Source: Pontibacter chinhatensis (GTDB lineage Bacteria; Bacteroidota; Bacteroidia; Cytophagales; Hymenobacteraceae). From it: a stretch of 64,000 bases of DNA. The position numbers and the translations under genes were made by a program. Under the pieces are notes generated by a model. That model searched no databases. It saw nothing but the letters and a program-made list of their open reading frames with translations, and was not told where the DNA came from. The DNA is taken from NCBI RefSeq assembly GCF_900113285.1, contig NZ_FOOT01000004.1, positions 62,001-126,000 on the forward strand, given 5' to 3'. Shown piece by piece: positions 18,516 through 27,450 of this stretch (the first letter of the stretch is position 1; every line of letters begins with the position of its first letter).

Positions 18516-19195
18516 TGCGCTTTGACATTATCACCTGCCAGCCAAACTTGTTGGAAAGCCCCTTCAGCCATTCTATCCTGAAAAGGGCGCAGCAAAAAGG
18601 CCTGGTGGAGATTCACATACACGACCTGCGCAAGTACGCCGTGAACAAGCATGGCCAAATTGATGACTATGCCTTTGGCGGCGGTGCAGGCATGGTGATG
18701 ATGATTGAGCCGATTGACGCGTGCATTTCAGAACTGAAGGCGGAGCGTGCGTACGACGCTCTTATTTACATGACGCCGGACGGGCAAACGCTGAACCAGC
18801 GCATCGTAAACCAGTTCTCGCTGATGCAGAACGTGATTATACTTTGCGGCCACTACAAAGGCGTGGACGAGCGTGTGCGGCAGCATTTCATTACCCACGA
18901 GATCAGCATCGGAGACTACGTGCTGTCGGGTGGGGAGCTTGGCGCGGCTGTATTGGCGGATGCCATCATCCGGATACTGCCCGGTGTGCTGAACGACGAA
19001 ACCTCTGCCCTGACTGACTCTTTCCAGGATGGCCTGCTGGCCCCGCCCGTGTATACCCGCCCCGCCGAGTATAAAGGCATGAAGGTGCCGGACATCCTGA
19101 TGTCGGGCGACACGCCGAAGATCGAGCAGTGGCGCTTTGAGCAGGCCGTAGAACGCACCAAACAGCGCCGCCCGGACCTACTTGGCGAGGAGTAA
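18515..19195 (+). CDS. trmD: tRNA (guanine-37-N1)-methyltransferase TrmD
   Basis: Methylates G37 next to the anticodon, preventing +1 frameshifts. The 226-residue length is normal. SPOUT trefoil-knot motifs are visible: [12 protein letters not shown] near residue 110, and [16 protein letters not shown] followed by RILPGVL near 130-150. The C-terminal segment [20 protein letters not shown] and the final RR-PDL are typical. It overlaps the rimM stop by one base and is followed by rplS. Confidence 0.97.
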   Translation: MRFDIITCQPNLLESPFSHSILKRAQQKGLVEIHIHDLRKYAVNKHGQIDDYAFGGGAGMVMMIEPIDACISELKAERAYDALIYMTPDGQTLNQRIVNQFSLMQNVIILCGHYKGVDERVRQHFITHEISIGDYVLSGGELGAAVLADAIIRILPGVLNDETSALTDSFQDGLLAPPVYTRPAEYKGMKVPDILMSGDTPKIEQWRFEQAVERTKQRRPDLLGEE

Positions 19196-19314
19196 CGCAC
19201 TGGCCTGTGCCAGCTGAACAGATATTTTTAAGGCCTTCCGGTAAAATCTACCGGGGTGGTCGTTAGGTTTTACATTTTTTTTCTGCAAATGTTCTTATGT
19301 AATAAATATTTACA

Positions 19315-19322
19315 TATCTTTG
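19315..19322 (+). promoter_or_regulatory. Putative -7 promoter box for rplS
   Basis: TATCTTTG matches TAnnTTTG in the 171-bp trmD-rplS gap, 44 bp before the rplS ATG. This would let L19 be made independently of the upstream operon. Confidence 0.5.
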
Positions 19323-19366
19323 CAGTCCGAATTTTGAAGAAGATACTTTAAGAGAACATAGCCATC

Positions 19367-19720
19367 ATGAGCGAACTAATTAAATTCATCGAGCAGGAAT
19401 CTACTGACAAGCGCGCCTCTTTCCCTAACTTTCAGGCGGGTGATACTATAAACATCCACGTTAAAATCCGTGAGGGTAACAAAGAGCGTATTCAGCAATT
19501 CCAGGGTGTTGTGATTCAGCGTAAGAACGTGAACACAAACGGAGAGACGTTCACTGTAAGAAAAGTATCTAACCAAATCGGTCTGGAGCGTATTTTTCCA
19601 CTTCTTTCTCCTGCTATCGAGAAAATCGAGCTGGTGAGAAGAGGTCGTGTTAGAAGAGCAAGACTGTACTACCTGAGAGGTCTTCAGGGCAAGGCTGCTC
19701 GTATCAAGGAAAGAAGATAA
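19367..19720 (+). CDS. rplS: 50S ribosomal protein L19
   Basis: Large-subunit protein at the 30S-50S interface. The 117-residue product shows the family signature throughout: [51 protein letters not shown] and [20 protein letters not shown]. It closes the S16-RimM-TrmD-L19 group and ends at a strong terminator. Codons are more AT-rich than in its neighbours (AGA for Arg is frequent), as expected for a highly expressed gene here. Confidence 0.97.
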   Translation: MSELIKFIEQESTDKRASFPNFQAGDTINIHVKIREGNKERIQQFQGVVIQRKNVNTNGETFTVRKVSNQIGLERIFPLLSPAIEKIELVRRGRVRRARLYYLRGLQGKAARIKERR

Positions 19721-19756
19721 GAATACCTGTTTTCATAAGTTTTCCATAGTTTTAGT

Positions 19757-19795
19757 AAGAAGGAGCCGACGACCTCGGCTCCTTCTTCTATTTCT
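19757..19795 (+). terminator. Terminator after rplS
   Basis: 13-bp stem AAGAAGGAGCCGA / TCGGCTCCTTCTT with a 5-nt loop, then a pyrimidine-rich run. Confidence 0.88.
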
Positions 19796-19849
19796 ATACT
19801 TTTCCTCTGCTGCTTATATTTACAAGTATAACCGCTAGCTCATTGCACC

Positions 19850-20428
19850 ATGATCCGCCATACTTTATACTTGCTGTTGCTGCTTGCCTTGGCTTCCTGC
19901 CAAACCGATTATACTAAATTGCCCACCTTTACCGCCAACAAGCAGCTAAAGGCAGTAATAGAAACGCCGGCCGGCAACACCCGCACGCTGGTGTATGACA
20001 GGGAAAGAAAAGAGTTCGTGCCCGACTTGAATGCAGGCCAGGAGCGTGAAATAGGTTTTCTGCCCTACCCCGGCAACATGGGCTTTATCCCCTCCACAGA
20101 GATAAACAAGAACGGCAGAGGCCTGGAAGTGCTGGTGCTGGCAGAGCGGCGCGAGGCAGGTTCCGAGATGGAGGTGATTCCGGTGGGCCTGGTGCAACTA
20201 GAAAAAAACGGCGAGCTGCGCCATATTGTAATAGCCGTGCCTTCGCGGCCAAGCGAGCGCCGGATCGACGCCACCAACTTTGATGCGTTCAGCAAGAACT
20301 ACCCGGGAGCCAAAGCCATACTTCAGATCTGGTTCTCGAACTTCAATAAATCGGGCAACACGAAGTTCGTAGGCTGGCGCGATGAGAAGTTCGCGGAAAA
20401 GGAGATACAACGCTGGATGAAGCTGTAG
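19850..20428 (+). CDS. Lipoprotein with a degenerate family I inorganic pyrophosphatase domain
   Basis: A 192-residue protein with a lipobox (LASC, Cys 17), so probably membrane-anchored outside the cytoplasm. The rest follows family I pyrophosphatases: VIETPAGNTR, YPGNMGFIPSTEI and GLEVLVLAER. The metal-binding DGDPLD motif is replaced by NGRGLE at residues 88-93, so two aspartates are lost and one is Glu. The later DxxxxDxK site is also not conserved. It is therefore likely not a standard pyrophosphatase. It may be a pseudoenzyme or act on another phosphate ester. Confidence 0.72.
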   Translation: MIRHTLYLLLLLALASCQTDYTKLPTFTANKQLKAVIETPAGNTRTLVYDRERKEFVPDLNAGQEREIGFLPYPGNMGFIPSTEINKNGRGLEVLVLAERREAGSEMEVIPVGLVQLEKNGELRHIVIAVPSRPSERRIDATNFDAFSKNYPGAKAILQIWFSNFNKSGNTKFVGWRDEKFAEKEIQRWMKL

Positions 20429-20527
20429 GCAAATCCTAGAAGTATAAGGGGCGCCATACTTTGCGCCTCGTGCGGGTTATACTTTATACTTCTGCTTTAT
20501 ACCTTACAACAGGCTGAATTCCTAAGT

Positions 20528-20881
20528 ATGGAATTGATTTTAGAAGACGTACCTCTCAAGCTATTTCTAAAGCTGTTTCGACCAGAAGACAAGGTTGAAG
20601 TGAAAGAGTTGGGTGACAGTTGGCATCCGAGCAGCGGTTTTGTGAATGAATCAATTTTAAGGGAGGCAAGGCAAGTAAACCAAATCATTAGCCATGAATA
20701 CGACTTCAAGGGTTTAGTCTATTTCGAAGCATTGATTTCAGGAGTAGAAGTAAAGTATCAGGATGAACAGTATATATTGAAAGGCTCAAGGCAAGAGCTT
20801 GACAAGGTTATTAGCAGCATAAAAGCTTTAGATGGCAGCAGCGACTTCCCACCGTACAACTACAAACTCTTAACACCCTAA
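20528..20881 (+). CDS. Hypothetical protein, 117 residues
   Basis: I do not recognise this protein. It starts with MELILEDVPLKLFLKLF, has no signal peptide or membrane helix, and is acidic and mixed alpha/beta in look (FKGLVYFEALISGVEVKYQ, then ILKGSRQELDKVISSIKAL). Its base composition is visibly AT-richer than the neighbouring genes (AAA, ATT and TTA codons are common), hinting at recent gain or weak selection. It stands alone between the pyrophosphatase-like lipoprotein and a convergent secreted protein. Confidence 0.65.
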   Translation: MELILEDVPLKLFLKLFRPEDKVEVKELGDSWHPSSGFVNESILREARQVNQIISHEYDFKGLVYFEALISGVEVKYQDEQYILKGSRQELDKVISSIKALDGSSDFPPYNYKLLTP

Positions 20882-20957
20882 GCAACATAGATTATCAAGG
20901 CTCATAGCTTGTGCTGCGGCTTCACCTTGCCCATACAATATACAAGCCTATAAAAAA

Positions 20958-20979
20958 GAGACGCAATATGTTGCGTCTC
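20958..20979. terminator. Hairpin GAGACGCAA-tatg-TTGCGTCTC, terminator or repeat
   Basis: 9-bp perfect stem between convergent genes, with A's to its left and AAGTATAA to its right. AGAGACGCAAT-type palindromes are a common dispersed repeat in Bacteroidota, so it may serve both roles. Confidence 0.7.
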
Positions 20980-21020
20980 TACAAGTATAAATTCCTTCTT
21001 GAAATAAGCCGGTTGAGTAA

Positions 21021-21488
21021 CTACGGAATGGTAGCGATATACACCAACTCCACCATATCGCCTTTAACATCTACCTCTCCCTCTTCAATCTCAATGTGAA
21101 CCGTAAGCACTAACTCGTCTGCTGTCAGCCTAGAAATCTTAAACTTGACCTGCTCCCCGAATTGCTCCATCACAAGGGCATTGTCCCTAACTTGGTATGA
21201 GGCACTGCGCATCCTTCGCTTCTTGTGCGTATTGTACCGGAAAGTGTTCCTATCCCTTAGATCCAAGGTTGTAAATGGTTCTACGCTATAGATGCCACTC
21301 CCATTCGCGAACATATGCGGGAGATTATTAAAGGTCTTATACTTCCATACTTTGTGCAGGGTAACCTCCTCTTCATTTTCCAAAGTAATGGTTTTAAGTT
21401 CATCACTGCGCACCACTTTCATCCGGCTGTCCGAGTGAGAAAATGAGGCGAGGGGCAGCATTGCCAGGAGTAGAAGATAAAGAGGCAT
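21021..21488 (-). CDS. Hypothetical secreted protein, 155 residues
   Basis: Not recognised. The first ~18 residues (MPLYLLLLAMLPLASFSHS) form a signal peptide without a lipobox Cys. The mature part looks all-beta (LKTITLENEEEVTLHKVWKY, YQVRDNALVMEQFG, KFKISRLTADELVLTVHIE), similar in texture to small lipocalin-like proteins of Bacteroidota. The end is acidic then hydrophobic (MVELVYIATIP). It is 53 bp downstream of the coiled-coil protein on the same strand. Confidence 0.65.
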   Translation of the reverse strand: MPLYLLLLAMLPLASFSHSDSRMKVVRSDELKTITLENEEEVTLHKVWKYKTFNNLPHMFANGSGIYSVEPFTTLDLRDRNTFRYNTHKKRRMRSASYQVRDNALVMEQFGEQVKFKISRLTADELVLTVHIEIEEGEVDVKGDMVELVYIATIP

Positions 21489-21541
21489 CGCACAAGCTTT
21501 TTAAGTTATCGCTTCAAGTAAAGAAAAAAAGTATACACCTG

Positions 21542-22246
21542 CTACTTACTTACCTGCAGCAGCTTGGCCCGCACGGCATCCACCGCCTGCTCCATCTCCT
21601 GCACCCGCTGGCGGCTCAGCTCCTGCTTCTGCTGGTTTCGCTGCACCTCCTGCTCCAGTTGCTTCAGGTCCTCGGCGTTGCGCACCAGCTCGGCCTCCAG
21701 CTCTTTGCGGCGCTGCTTGTTGCGTTCTATACTTAGCTGCAGGCTGTTGGCTTCCTTCACCACCCGGTCCTGCTCGGCTTTAGTGGCCCTGAGCACGTCT
21801 TCTGCGGCATTAATCTGCCGGAACACATCATCCCGGTACAGCTTGCGGGCGAAGCCTCTCAGAAAGCCCTCTGCGGCAGCATACTCCTTGGGCGTGGAAG
21901 CCTGGCTCATATAATCGGTGCCAAAGTCCAGCGCCCACCACACGTTACTGCCCGTGGCATCGCTGCTGACCATGGACACCAGGCGCATCGGCACGCCTGA
22001 AATTGTATCTACCTTGGCAGCCTCTACTGTAATCAGCCCCTTACTTACCTTTACACGCCCTGCCTGCTGCCCCAGGTACTCCCTCCACGACCGCTCCACG
22101 GTTTTAGGGTCCAACTGCACCGACAGCTGCTGCCCGCGTCGCTTTACGCCCTGCACCTCCTGCTCTACCTCTTTTACCTGAACCGACTGCGCCTGGCACA
22201 CCGCTGCCGTTACCAACATAAACATGGCAAGTATAAATCCCCTCAT
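21542..22246 (-). CDS. Secreted coiled-coil protein, 234 residues
   Basis: Function unknown. I place the start at ATG 22246, giving the signal peptide MRGFILAMFMLVTAAVCQA cut before QSVQVKE. The upstream extension of the frame overlaps the queD promoter and is not credible. The middle (residues 35-150) is mixed alpha/beta with SGVPMRLVSMVSSDATGSN and VWWALDFGTDYM. Residues about 150-234 are a long coiled coil (AEQDRVVKEANSLQLSIERN and onward, dense in E, Q, R and K). It could be a periplasmic structural protein. It diverges from queD. Confidence 0.7.
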   Translation of the reverse strand: MRGFILAMFMLVTAAVCQAQSVQVKEVEQEVQGVKRRGQQLSVQLDPKTVERSWREYLGQQAGRVKVSKGLITVEAAKVDTISGVPMRLVSMVSSDATGSNVWWALDFGTDYMSQASTPKEYAAAEGFLRGFARKLYRDDVFRQINAAEDVLRATKAEQDRVVKEANSLQLSIERNKQRRKELEAELVRNAEDLKQLEQEVQRNQQKQELSRQRVQEMEQAVDAVRAKLLQVSK

Positions 22247-22352
22247 AGGTCTGCTACTTTTTGTACTCTGATAGGTTTGACTGATACACGAAGTTAAAAA
22301 ATAGCCGGCAGAAAGCGCGAGGGCAAAACGAATTAAATTAGCCTGTTTTTGG

Positions 22353-22383
22353 TTTGGGAATAGGGTTAGCAACGCTAACTTTG
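22353..22383 (+). promoter_or_regulatory. Bacteroidota-type promoter for queD-folE
   Basis: TTTG at 22353-22356, exactly 19 bp, then TAACTTTG at 22376-22383: a full TTTG-N19-TAnnTTTG match. It puts the transcript start near 22390 and so supports the queD start at 22459. Confidence 0.75.
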
Positions 22384-22458
22384 CAAACTTATGGCACTCG
22401 CAGTGGATTGGTGGAACAAGAGGCCAAACTTTACCGCACCTTAGCTGTTACAAGCACT

Positions 22459-22866
22459 ATGAGAGTAACCGTTTGCCGGAAAGAACACTTTAACGCCGCC
22501 CACAGGCTGCACAACCCCGCCTGGACGGAGGAGCAGAACGACGCGGTGTTCGGCTTGTGCAGCAACCCCAACTACCATGGCCATAACTATGAGTTAATTG
22601 TGCGGCTAACGGGTCCTGTAAACCCTGAGACCGGGTATGTGTATGACATGAAGAAACTCAGCGACCTGGTGAAGGAAGAAGTGGTTAACAAGTTTGACCA
22701 CAAAAACCTGAACCTGGACACTGAGGAGTTTCGCCAGCTGAACCCCACCGCCGAAAACATTGCGGCCGTGATTTGGAACAAGCTGCGTGGCAGGATCAGC
22801 CCGGACTATGATTTAGCTGTAACACTGTATGAGACAGAACGAAACTTTGTGGAATATAATGGATAA
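22459..22866 (+). CDS. queD: 6-pyruvoyl-/6-carboxytetrahydropterin synthase (PTPS/QueD family)
   Basis: Acts on 7,8-dihydroneopterin triphosphate, the product of the adjacent folE. The 135-residue enzyme has the zinc His residues in HFNAAHRLHNP and YHGHNYEL, a catalytic Cys in GLCSNPNY, and the closing YETERNFVEY with the substrate-binding Glu. The CSNPNYHGHNYEL segment looks more like the animal tetrahydrobiopterin-type enzyme (CNNPNGHGHNY) than short E. coli QueD, so tetrahydrobiopterin as well as queuosine synthesis is possible. ATG 22459 is chosen from the promoter position. It overlaps folE by 8 bp. Confidence 0.88.
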   Translation: MRVTVCRKEHFNAAHRLHNPAWTEEQNDAVFGLCSNPNYHGHNYELIVRLTGPVNPETGYVYDMKKLSDLVKEEVVNKFDHKNLNLDTEEFRQLNPTAENIAAVIWNKLRGRISPDYDLAVTLYETERNFVEYNG

Positions 22867-23524
22867 CCACGACCTGGAGAACCAAGAGGCGATGGATGAC
22901 CATGTAATGGGCTCTCTGGAGACTCCCATGCGTGCGGATGCATTTGACCTTTCCGATGACGAGAAGATCACCATTATTGAGGGGCACTTCCGTGAGATTA
23001 TGCATACCCTGGGCCTGGACCTGAAGGACGACAGCCTGAAAGGAACGCCGCACCGCGTGGCCAAAATGTTTGTGAAAGAGATTTTCAGCGGCCTGCACCC
23101 GGACAACAAGCCCCACGCCCGCCGCTTCGAGAACAAGTACAAGTATAACAAAATGCTGGTGGAGCGGGACATTACCGTGTACTCTTCCTGCGAGCATCAC
23201 TTTGTGCCGATCATTGGGAAGGCGCACGTGGCTTACATCCCCAACGAGCACGTTATTGGTCTGTCTAAGCTGAACCGCATTGTGCAGTACTACGCCCGCC
23301 GTCCGCAGGTGCAGGAGCGCATGACCATGCAGATTGCCAACGAGATGAAGCAGGCGCTGCAAACGGAGAACGTGGCTGTGTTGATAGAGGCCGATCACCT
23401 GTGCGTGATGAGCCGTGGCGTAAACGACGTAAGCAGCAGCACCATCACCGCCGAGTATTCCGGCCTGTTTGAGCAGGAGTCTTATCGCGCTGAGTTTCTG
23501 GGGCATATCCGCACCAAGCGCTAA
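22859..23524 (+). CDS. folE: GTP cyclohydrolase I FolE
   Basis: Opens GTP to 7,8-dihydroneopterin triphosphate, the entry to folate, biopterin and queuosine. The 221-residue product has the zinc ligands in YSSCEHHFVPI and HLCVMSRGV, plus KGTPHRVAKMF and IGLSKLNRIV; it is a type IA enzyme. The ATG at 22859 overlaps the queD stop, so the two are likely translated together. FolB for the next folate step is at 2086. Confidence 0.95.
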   Translation: MDNHDLENQEAMDDHVMGSLETPMRADAFDLSDDEKITIIEGHFREIMHTLGLDLKDDSLKGTPHRVAKMFVKEIFSGLHPDNKPHARRFENKYKYNKMLVERDITVYSSCEHHFVPIIGKAHVAYIPNEHVIGLSKLNRIVQYYARRPQVQERMTMQIANEMKQALQTENVAVLIEADHLCVMSRGVNDVSSSTITAEYSGLFEQESYRAEFLGHIRTKR

Positions 23525-23637
23525 GCCATACCTGTAGCACCTCGTAACGCACTCCTTTTACTACTACCTAATATAAGTAAACTTAAATATACCTAAGTTT
23601 CGTATAGGTTATCTCACTGTGCTAACACAAATAAGCT

Positions 23638-24555
23638 ATGCCAGGAAAAATACTCATTACAGGTGGCTCAGGGCTTGTGGGGATGCGTTTGTCGGAAATG
23701 CTGATAGATCAGGGGTATGAGGTAGCGCACCTCAGCCGAAAACCGGAAAAAATGTCCACCTACAAAGCCTTTAAGTGGGATGTAAAGCAGGGCTACATCG
23801 ATGAGAACGCCCTCAACCATGCAGACTACATCGTAAACCTGGCCGGGGCAGGCGTCTCTGACGAGAAATGGACAGAGGAGCGCAAAAAAGAAATCCGCAG
23901 GAGCCGGGTAGAAGGCATCAACCTGCTGCATAAGTACCTGAGCAGTGCCAAACACCAGGTAAAGGGGTTTATCTCTGCCTCTGCCATTGGCATCTACGGT
24001 GATGCCGGCGACCAGCTGATGTCGGAAGAGAGCCTGTACGGGGATGATTTTCTGGCAGAGGTATGCAAGGCCTGGGAGGCAGCCGCCTGGCAAATGCGCG
24101 ATCTGTCGCTGCGCACCGTCATCTTCAGGCTGGGTATTGTGCTGAGCCCGAAGGGAGGTGCCTTACCGCAAATGGCCAAGCCTGTTAAAATGATGGCTGG
24201 TGCCGCACTTGGCTCGGGCAAACAGTATATGTCCTGGATTCATATTGACGACGTCTGCCGCCTGTTTATCCGTGCCATTGAGGACAAGGAGTACGAGGGC
24301 GTGTACAATGCCGTGGCCCCCCACCCGGTAACGAATGCGAAGTTTACCAAAGAACTTGCCGAGGCCATGCACAAGCCGCTGGTACTGCCTAACGTGCCTG
24401 CCTTTGCGCTTAACCTGATGCTGGGCGAGATGAGTGAGGCGGTACTGGCCAGCCAGCGTGTCAGCGCCAACAAAGTGCTGCAAACGGGCTTCACGTTTGA
24501 GTATACTTACCTGGAGGAGGCACTGGATTCGTTTTACAGTTCTGAGAAGGACTAA
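23638..24555 (+). CDS. TIGR01777-family NAD(P)-binding epimerase
   Basis: An atypical short-chain dehydrogenase of 305 residues (SDR39U1/YfcH type). The N-terminal dinucleotide motif is ITGGSGLVGMRLSEML (GxxGxxG). Family marks follow: HADYIVNLAGAGVSDEKW, SASAIGIYGD (site of the catalytic Tyr), VIFRLGIVLSPKGGALPQM and MSWIHIDDVCRLF. The substrate of this family is not established. It stands alone between folE and a terminator shared with PBP1A. Confidence 0.9.
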   Translation: MPGKILITGGSGLVGMRLSEMLIDQGYEVAHLSRKPEKMSTYKAFKWDVKQGYIDENALNHADYIVNLAGAGVSDEKWTEERKKEIRRSRVEGINLLHKYLSSAKHQVKGFISASAIGIYGDAGDQLMSEESLYGDDFLAEVCKAWEAAAWQMRDLSLRTVIFRLGIVLSPKGGALPQMAKPVKMMAGAALGSGKQYMSWIHIDDVCRLFIRAIEDKEYEGVYNAVAPHPVTNAKFTKELAEAMHKPLVLPNVPAFALNLMLGEMSEAVLASQRVSANKVLQTGFTFEYTYLEEALDSFYSSEKD

Positions 24556-24565
24556 GGTATAAGAT

Positions 24566-24622
24566 AAGTATAAAAAGAGCGGGGCCGGCTATACTTTAGC
24601 CGGCCCCGCTCTTTTTATACTT
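24566..24622. terminator. Bidirectional terminator with an inverted AAGTATA pair
   Basis: 26-bp perfect stem (24566-24591 and 24597-24622) with a 5-nt loop. Each outer end of the stem is a copy of AAGTATA, giving A-run and T-run on both strands between convergent genes. Confidence 0.92.
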
Positions 24623-24630
24623 TATACTTC

Positions 24631-26973
24631 TTACAGGATATCGCCTATGTTCAGCAGCTCCAGCATTGGGTCCAGCAGAGTAGAGTCTGGCTGTGCTTTT
24701 GGCAACACCGTGGTGCAGTTATACTTCTTGCTGATCTTCACGGTTGGTTTCGGGAAGCGGCCCATCGTATAGCCCAGTTCCTCATCCTGGTAAATGCGCT
24801 CCATATACAAACCATAGATAGGCAAGGCAGTTTTAGAGCCCTCCCCCAGCTGCGAAGTACGGAAGTGTATACTGCGGTCCTCGCCGCCTACCCATACTCC
24901 GGTCACCAAATCTTTGGTTACGCCCATAAACCAGCCGTCGGAGTGGTTGGAGCTGGTACCCGTTTTGCCGCCAATTTCGTTGCCTTTCCACAGGTCATAC
25001 TCCCACAGCGCCTGCGAGGTGCCGCCTGGCTCCTCGATGCCGCCCTTGAGCATGTGCATCATCAGGAAAGCCGTTTCCTCGCTCAGCACCTTCTTCTGAA
25101 TCGGCGTGAACTGGTGCAGCAGGTTGCCGTTATGGTCCTCGATGCGGGTGATAAACATGGGCTCTGTATGGAAGCCGTAATTCGGGAACGTGCTGTAGGC
25201 ACCCACCATCTCAAAAACCGACACGTCACTAGGGCCAAGGCCAATGGAAGGCACTGCCTGCAGCGGACTCTTTATCCCCAGCTTGTGCGCATACTTCACC
25301 ACCGTTTCCCAGCCAATAAGCTCGGTTAGCTGGGCCGTCACCGAGTTCACCGACTTGCCCATGCCACGCCGGAGCGTCATCGGGGCGCCCGTATACTGCC
25401 AGTCGGCGTTGGTAGGCGACCAGCTCTTCTTCTCCCCTTTCTCCACATAATTTATAGTGATGCGCTGGTCCACGATTTTGTCGCAGGGCGAGTAGCCGTT
25501 GTCGATGGCGGCCACGTACACGAATGGCTTGAAGGTAGAGCCCGGCTGGCGGCGCGCCTGTTTCACGTGGTCGTACTTAAAGTATTTGTAGTTGATGCCT
25601 CCTACCCACGCCTTGATGTGGCCCGTGAAAGGATCCATTGTCATCATGCCGCCGTGCAGGAAGTGTTTGTAATAGGCCAGCGAGTCGAGCGGGCTCATGG
25701 TCACGGTTTTCTCCAGCGAGTCGTTATCCCAGGTAAACACCTTCATCTCGCGCGGGCGGTTGAGCTCTTTGTTGATGGCTTCCATGTCATCGCCATACTT
25801 TTGCTTCAGGCGGCGGTAGTAGGCCGTACGCTTTATCGTTTCTTCTATGAAGCCAGGTATCTCGCGGTTCTTCTCATCCACCCAGGGCTTCTTACCCTCC
25901 CAGTGACTGTAGAAACGGCGCTGCAGCTTGCGCATTTGCTCCTCCATGGCCGCTTCGGCGTGGGCTTGCATGCGCGAGTCGATGGTCGTATAAATTTTAA
26001 GCCCGTCGCGGTAGAGGTCGTAGCCGTTCTCCTTGCACCACTCCTGCAGGTAATCGGCCACAGCCCCTCTAAAGTAGGTGGCCGGCCCGTCGTAGTGGTT
26101 CTCCACGCTATAGTCCAACACTAGCGGCAGTTGGCTCAGCGAGTCGGCTTTGGCCTTGTCGAGGTAGCCATACTTTACCATCTGACCCATCACCACGTTG
26201 CGGCGGCGGGTGGCATTCTCCGGGTTAAAGCGCGGACTGTAATAAGTGGGGGCTTTCAGCAGGCCCACCAGCACGGCGGCCTGCTCCGTTTTTAGTTTTT
26301 CGGGTGTGGTATTAAAGAAGGTTTTGGAAGCCACTTTGATACCGAAGGAGTTGGAGCCAAAATCCACCGTGTTCAGGTACATGGTCAGGATCTCCTCCTT
26401 GGTATAACGCTGCTCGAGCTTGATGGCCGTCAGCCACTCCTTGGTTTTGGAGATTACAATGCTGAGTCCCGGGATATGCCCCAGAACGCCTTTGGAGTCG
26501 TCGGTGCGGGTTTTGTAGAGGTTTTTGGCCAGCTGCTGGGTAATGGTACTCGCGCCGCGCGCCTCCCCCTGAAAGCTGCCGTACACCGCCGACACAATCG
26601 CCTCCGGGTCTATGCCGGCGTGCTCGTAAAAACGGATGTCTTCGGTGGCCAGCAGCGCCTGCACCAGCTCCGGCGACAGCTCCTGGTACGTGACCGGGCT
26701 GCGGTTCTCGCGGAAGTACTTGCCAATCAACTTCCCGTCGGCAGTATAAAGTTCGGAGGCCTGGTCAGATCGCGGATTCTCCAGCCTGTCCAGACTTGGG
26801 GAGGAACCGAACAGGTACAGCACGTTATACTCTACACTGAACAAGTACCCCAGTATCACGAAAAGGCCCAGAAAAAATATTTTCCAGGTAAAGCTAATCA
26901 CCTTAGAGGCAATGGAAGACGATGTTTTCTTAGGCTCTTGTACTTTCTCTTGCTCTTTTGGCATCTTCAGCAT
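24631..26973 (-). CDS. Penicillin-binding protein 1A (bifunctional transglycosylase/transpeptidase)
   Basis: Builds peptidoglycan. The 780-residue protein has a cytoplasmic lead and one membrane helix at about 28-48 (FTWKIFFLGLFVILGYLF). The GT51 domain at about 75-260 carries EDIRFYEHAGIDPEAI and the ASTITQQLAKNLYK motif. The transpeptidase domain has SxxK in GSTFKPFVY, SxN in SVNS and KTG in GGKTGTSSNHSDGW. An extra 150-residue segment (RRLKQKYGDDMEAINKELNR) lies between the two, as is usual in Bacteroidota PBP1A. The start may be either of two Met three codons apart. Confidence 0.95.
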   Translation of the reverse strand: MLKMPKEQEKVQEPKKTSSSIASKVISFTWKIFFLGLFVILGYLFSVEYNVLYLFGSSPSLDRLENPRSDQASELYTADGKLIGKYFRENRSPVTYQELSPELVQALLATEDIRFYEHAGIDPEAIVSAVYGSFQGEARGASTITQQLAKNLYKTRTDDSKGVLGHIPGLSIVISKTKEWLTAIKLEQRYTKEEILTMYLNTVDFGSNSFGIKVASKTFFNTTPEKLKTEQAAVLVGLLKAPTYYSPRFNPENATRRRNVVMGQMVKYGYLDKAKADSLSQLPLVLDYSVENHYDGPATYFRGAVADYLQEWCKENGYDLYRDGLKIYTTIDSRMQAHAEAAMEEQMRKLQRRFYSHWEGKKPWVDEKNREIPGFIEETIKRTAYYRRLKQKYGDDMEAINKELNRPREMKVFTWDNDSLEKTVTMSPLDSLAYYKHFLHGGMMTMDPFTGHIKAWVGGINYKYFKYDHVKQARRQPGSTFKPFVYVAAIDNGYSPCDKIVDQRITINYVEKGEKKSWSPTNADWQYTGAPMTLRRGMGKSVNSVTAQLTELIGWETVVKYAHKLGIKSPLQAVPSIGLGPSDVSVFEMVGAYSTFPNYGFHTEPMFITRIEDHNGNLLHQFTPIQKKVLSEETAFLMMHMLKGGIEEPGGTSQALWEYDLWKGNEIGGKTGTSSNHSDGWFMGVTKDLVTGVWVGGEDRSIHFRTSQLGEGSKTALPIYGLYMERIYQDEELGYTMGRFPKPTVKISKKYNCTTVLPKAQPDSTLLDPMLELLNIGDIL

Positions 26974-27450
26974 GTGCAGAGGCAGCTATGGTTTAAATTC
27001 CCTATCAAGCACTTCATTCTTTAACGGTCACAAAGATACTTTTTGTGCACAACATCTAAGAAGTACATCTTCTATTACTTAGTAAATAAAATCACTATTT
27101 AGTAACACCATGCGTCGCGGAAGCCCCGTACCACTAACCAATTTATTATCAGTCAATTGTCACCTAAATCTATAAAATTGTTCTATCTGGCCCACCCTCA
27201 CAGCAGCATTGTTAAGCGACAGGGCAGGCTTATACTCCTGCCTCCTTACGAAAAAAAGGGAGGGATAGCGGTATAAATTTCTAAAAGCCAGCCTTGCTGC
27301 CGATTAAAGCAAGTGCAAAAACCGACCACGGCTGGTAGGGCACTGGCTATACTTTATACTTTGCTGCGGCGCATAACACGACAGGCAACGGCTATACTTT
27401 GGCTTGTAGTGCCTATCTTTGCGAGGCAGACGCACCAAAACAGAATCGGG
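26974..27450. other. Intergenic gap, 477 bp
   Basis: AT-rich near PBP1A, then a mixed stretch with several TATACTT copies near 27350-27410 and TATCTTTG (a TAnnTTTG match) at about 27413, 38 bp before the next ATG. No gene, repeat block or RNA is recognised. Confidence 0.5.
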
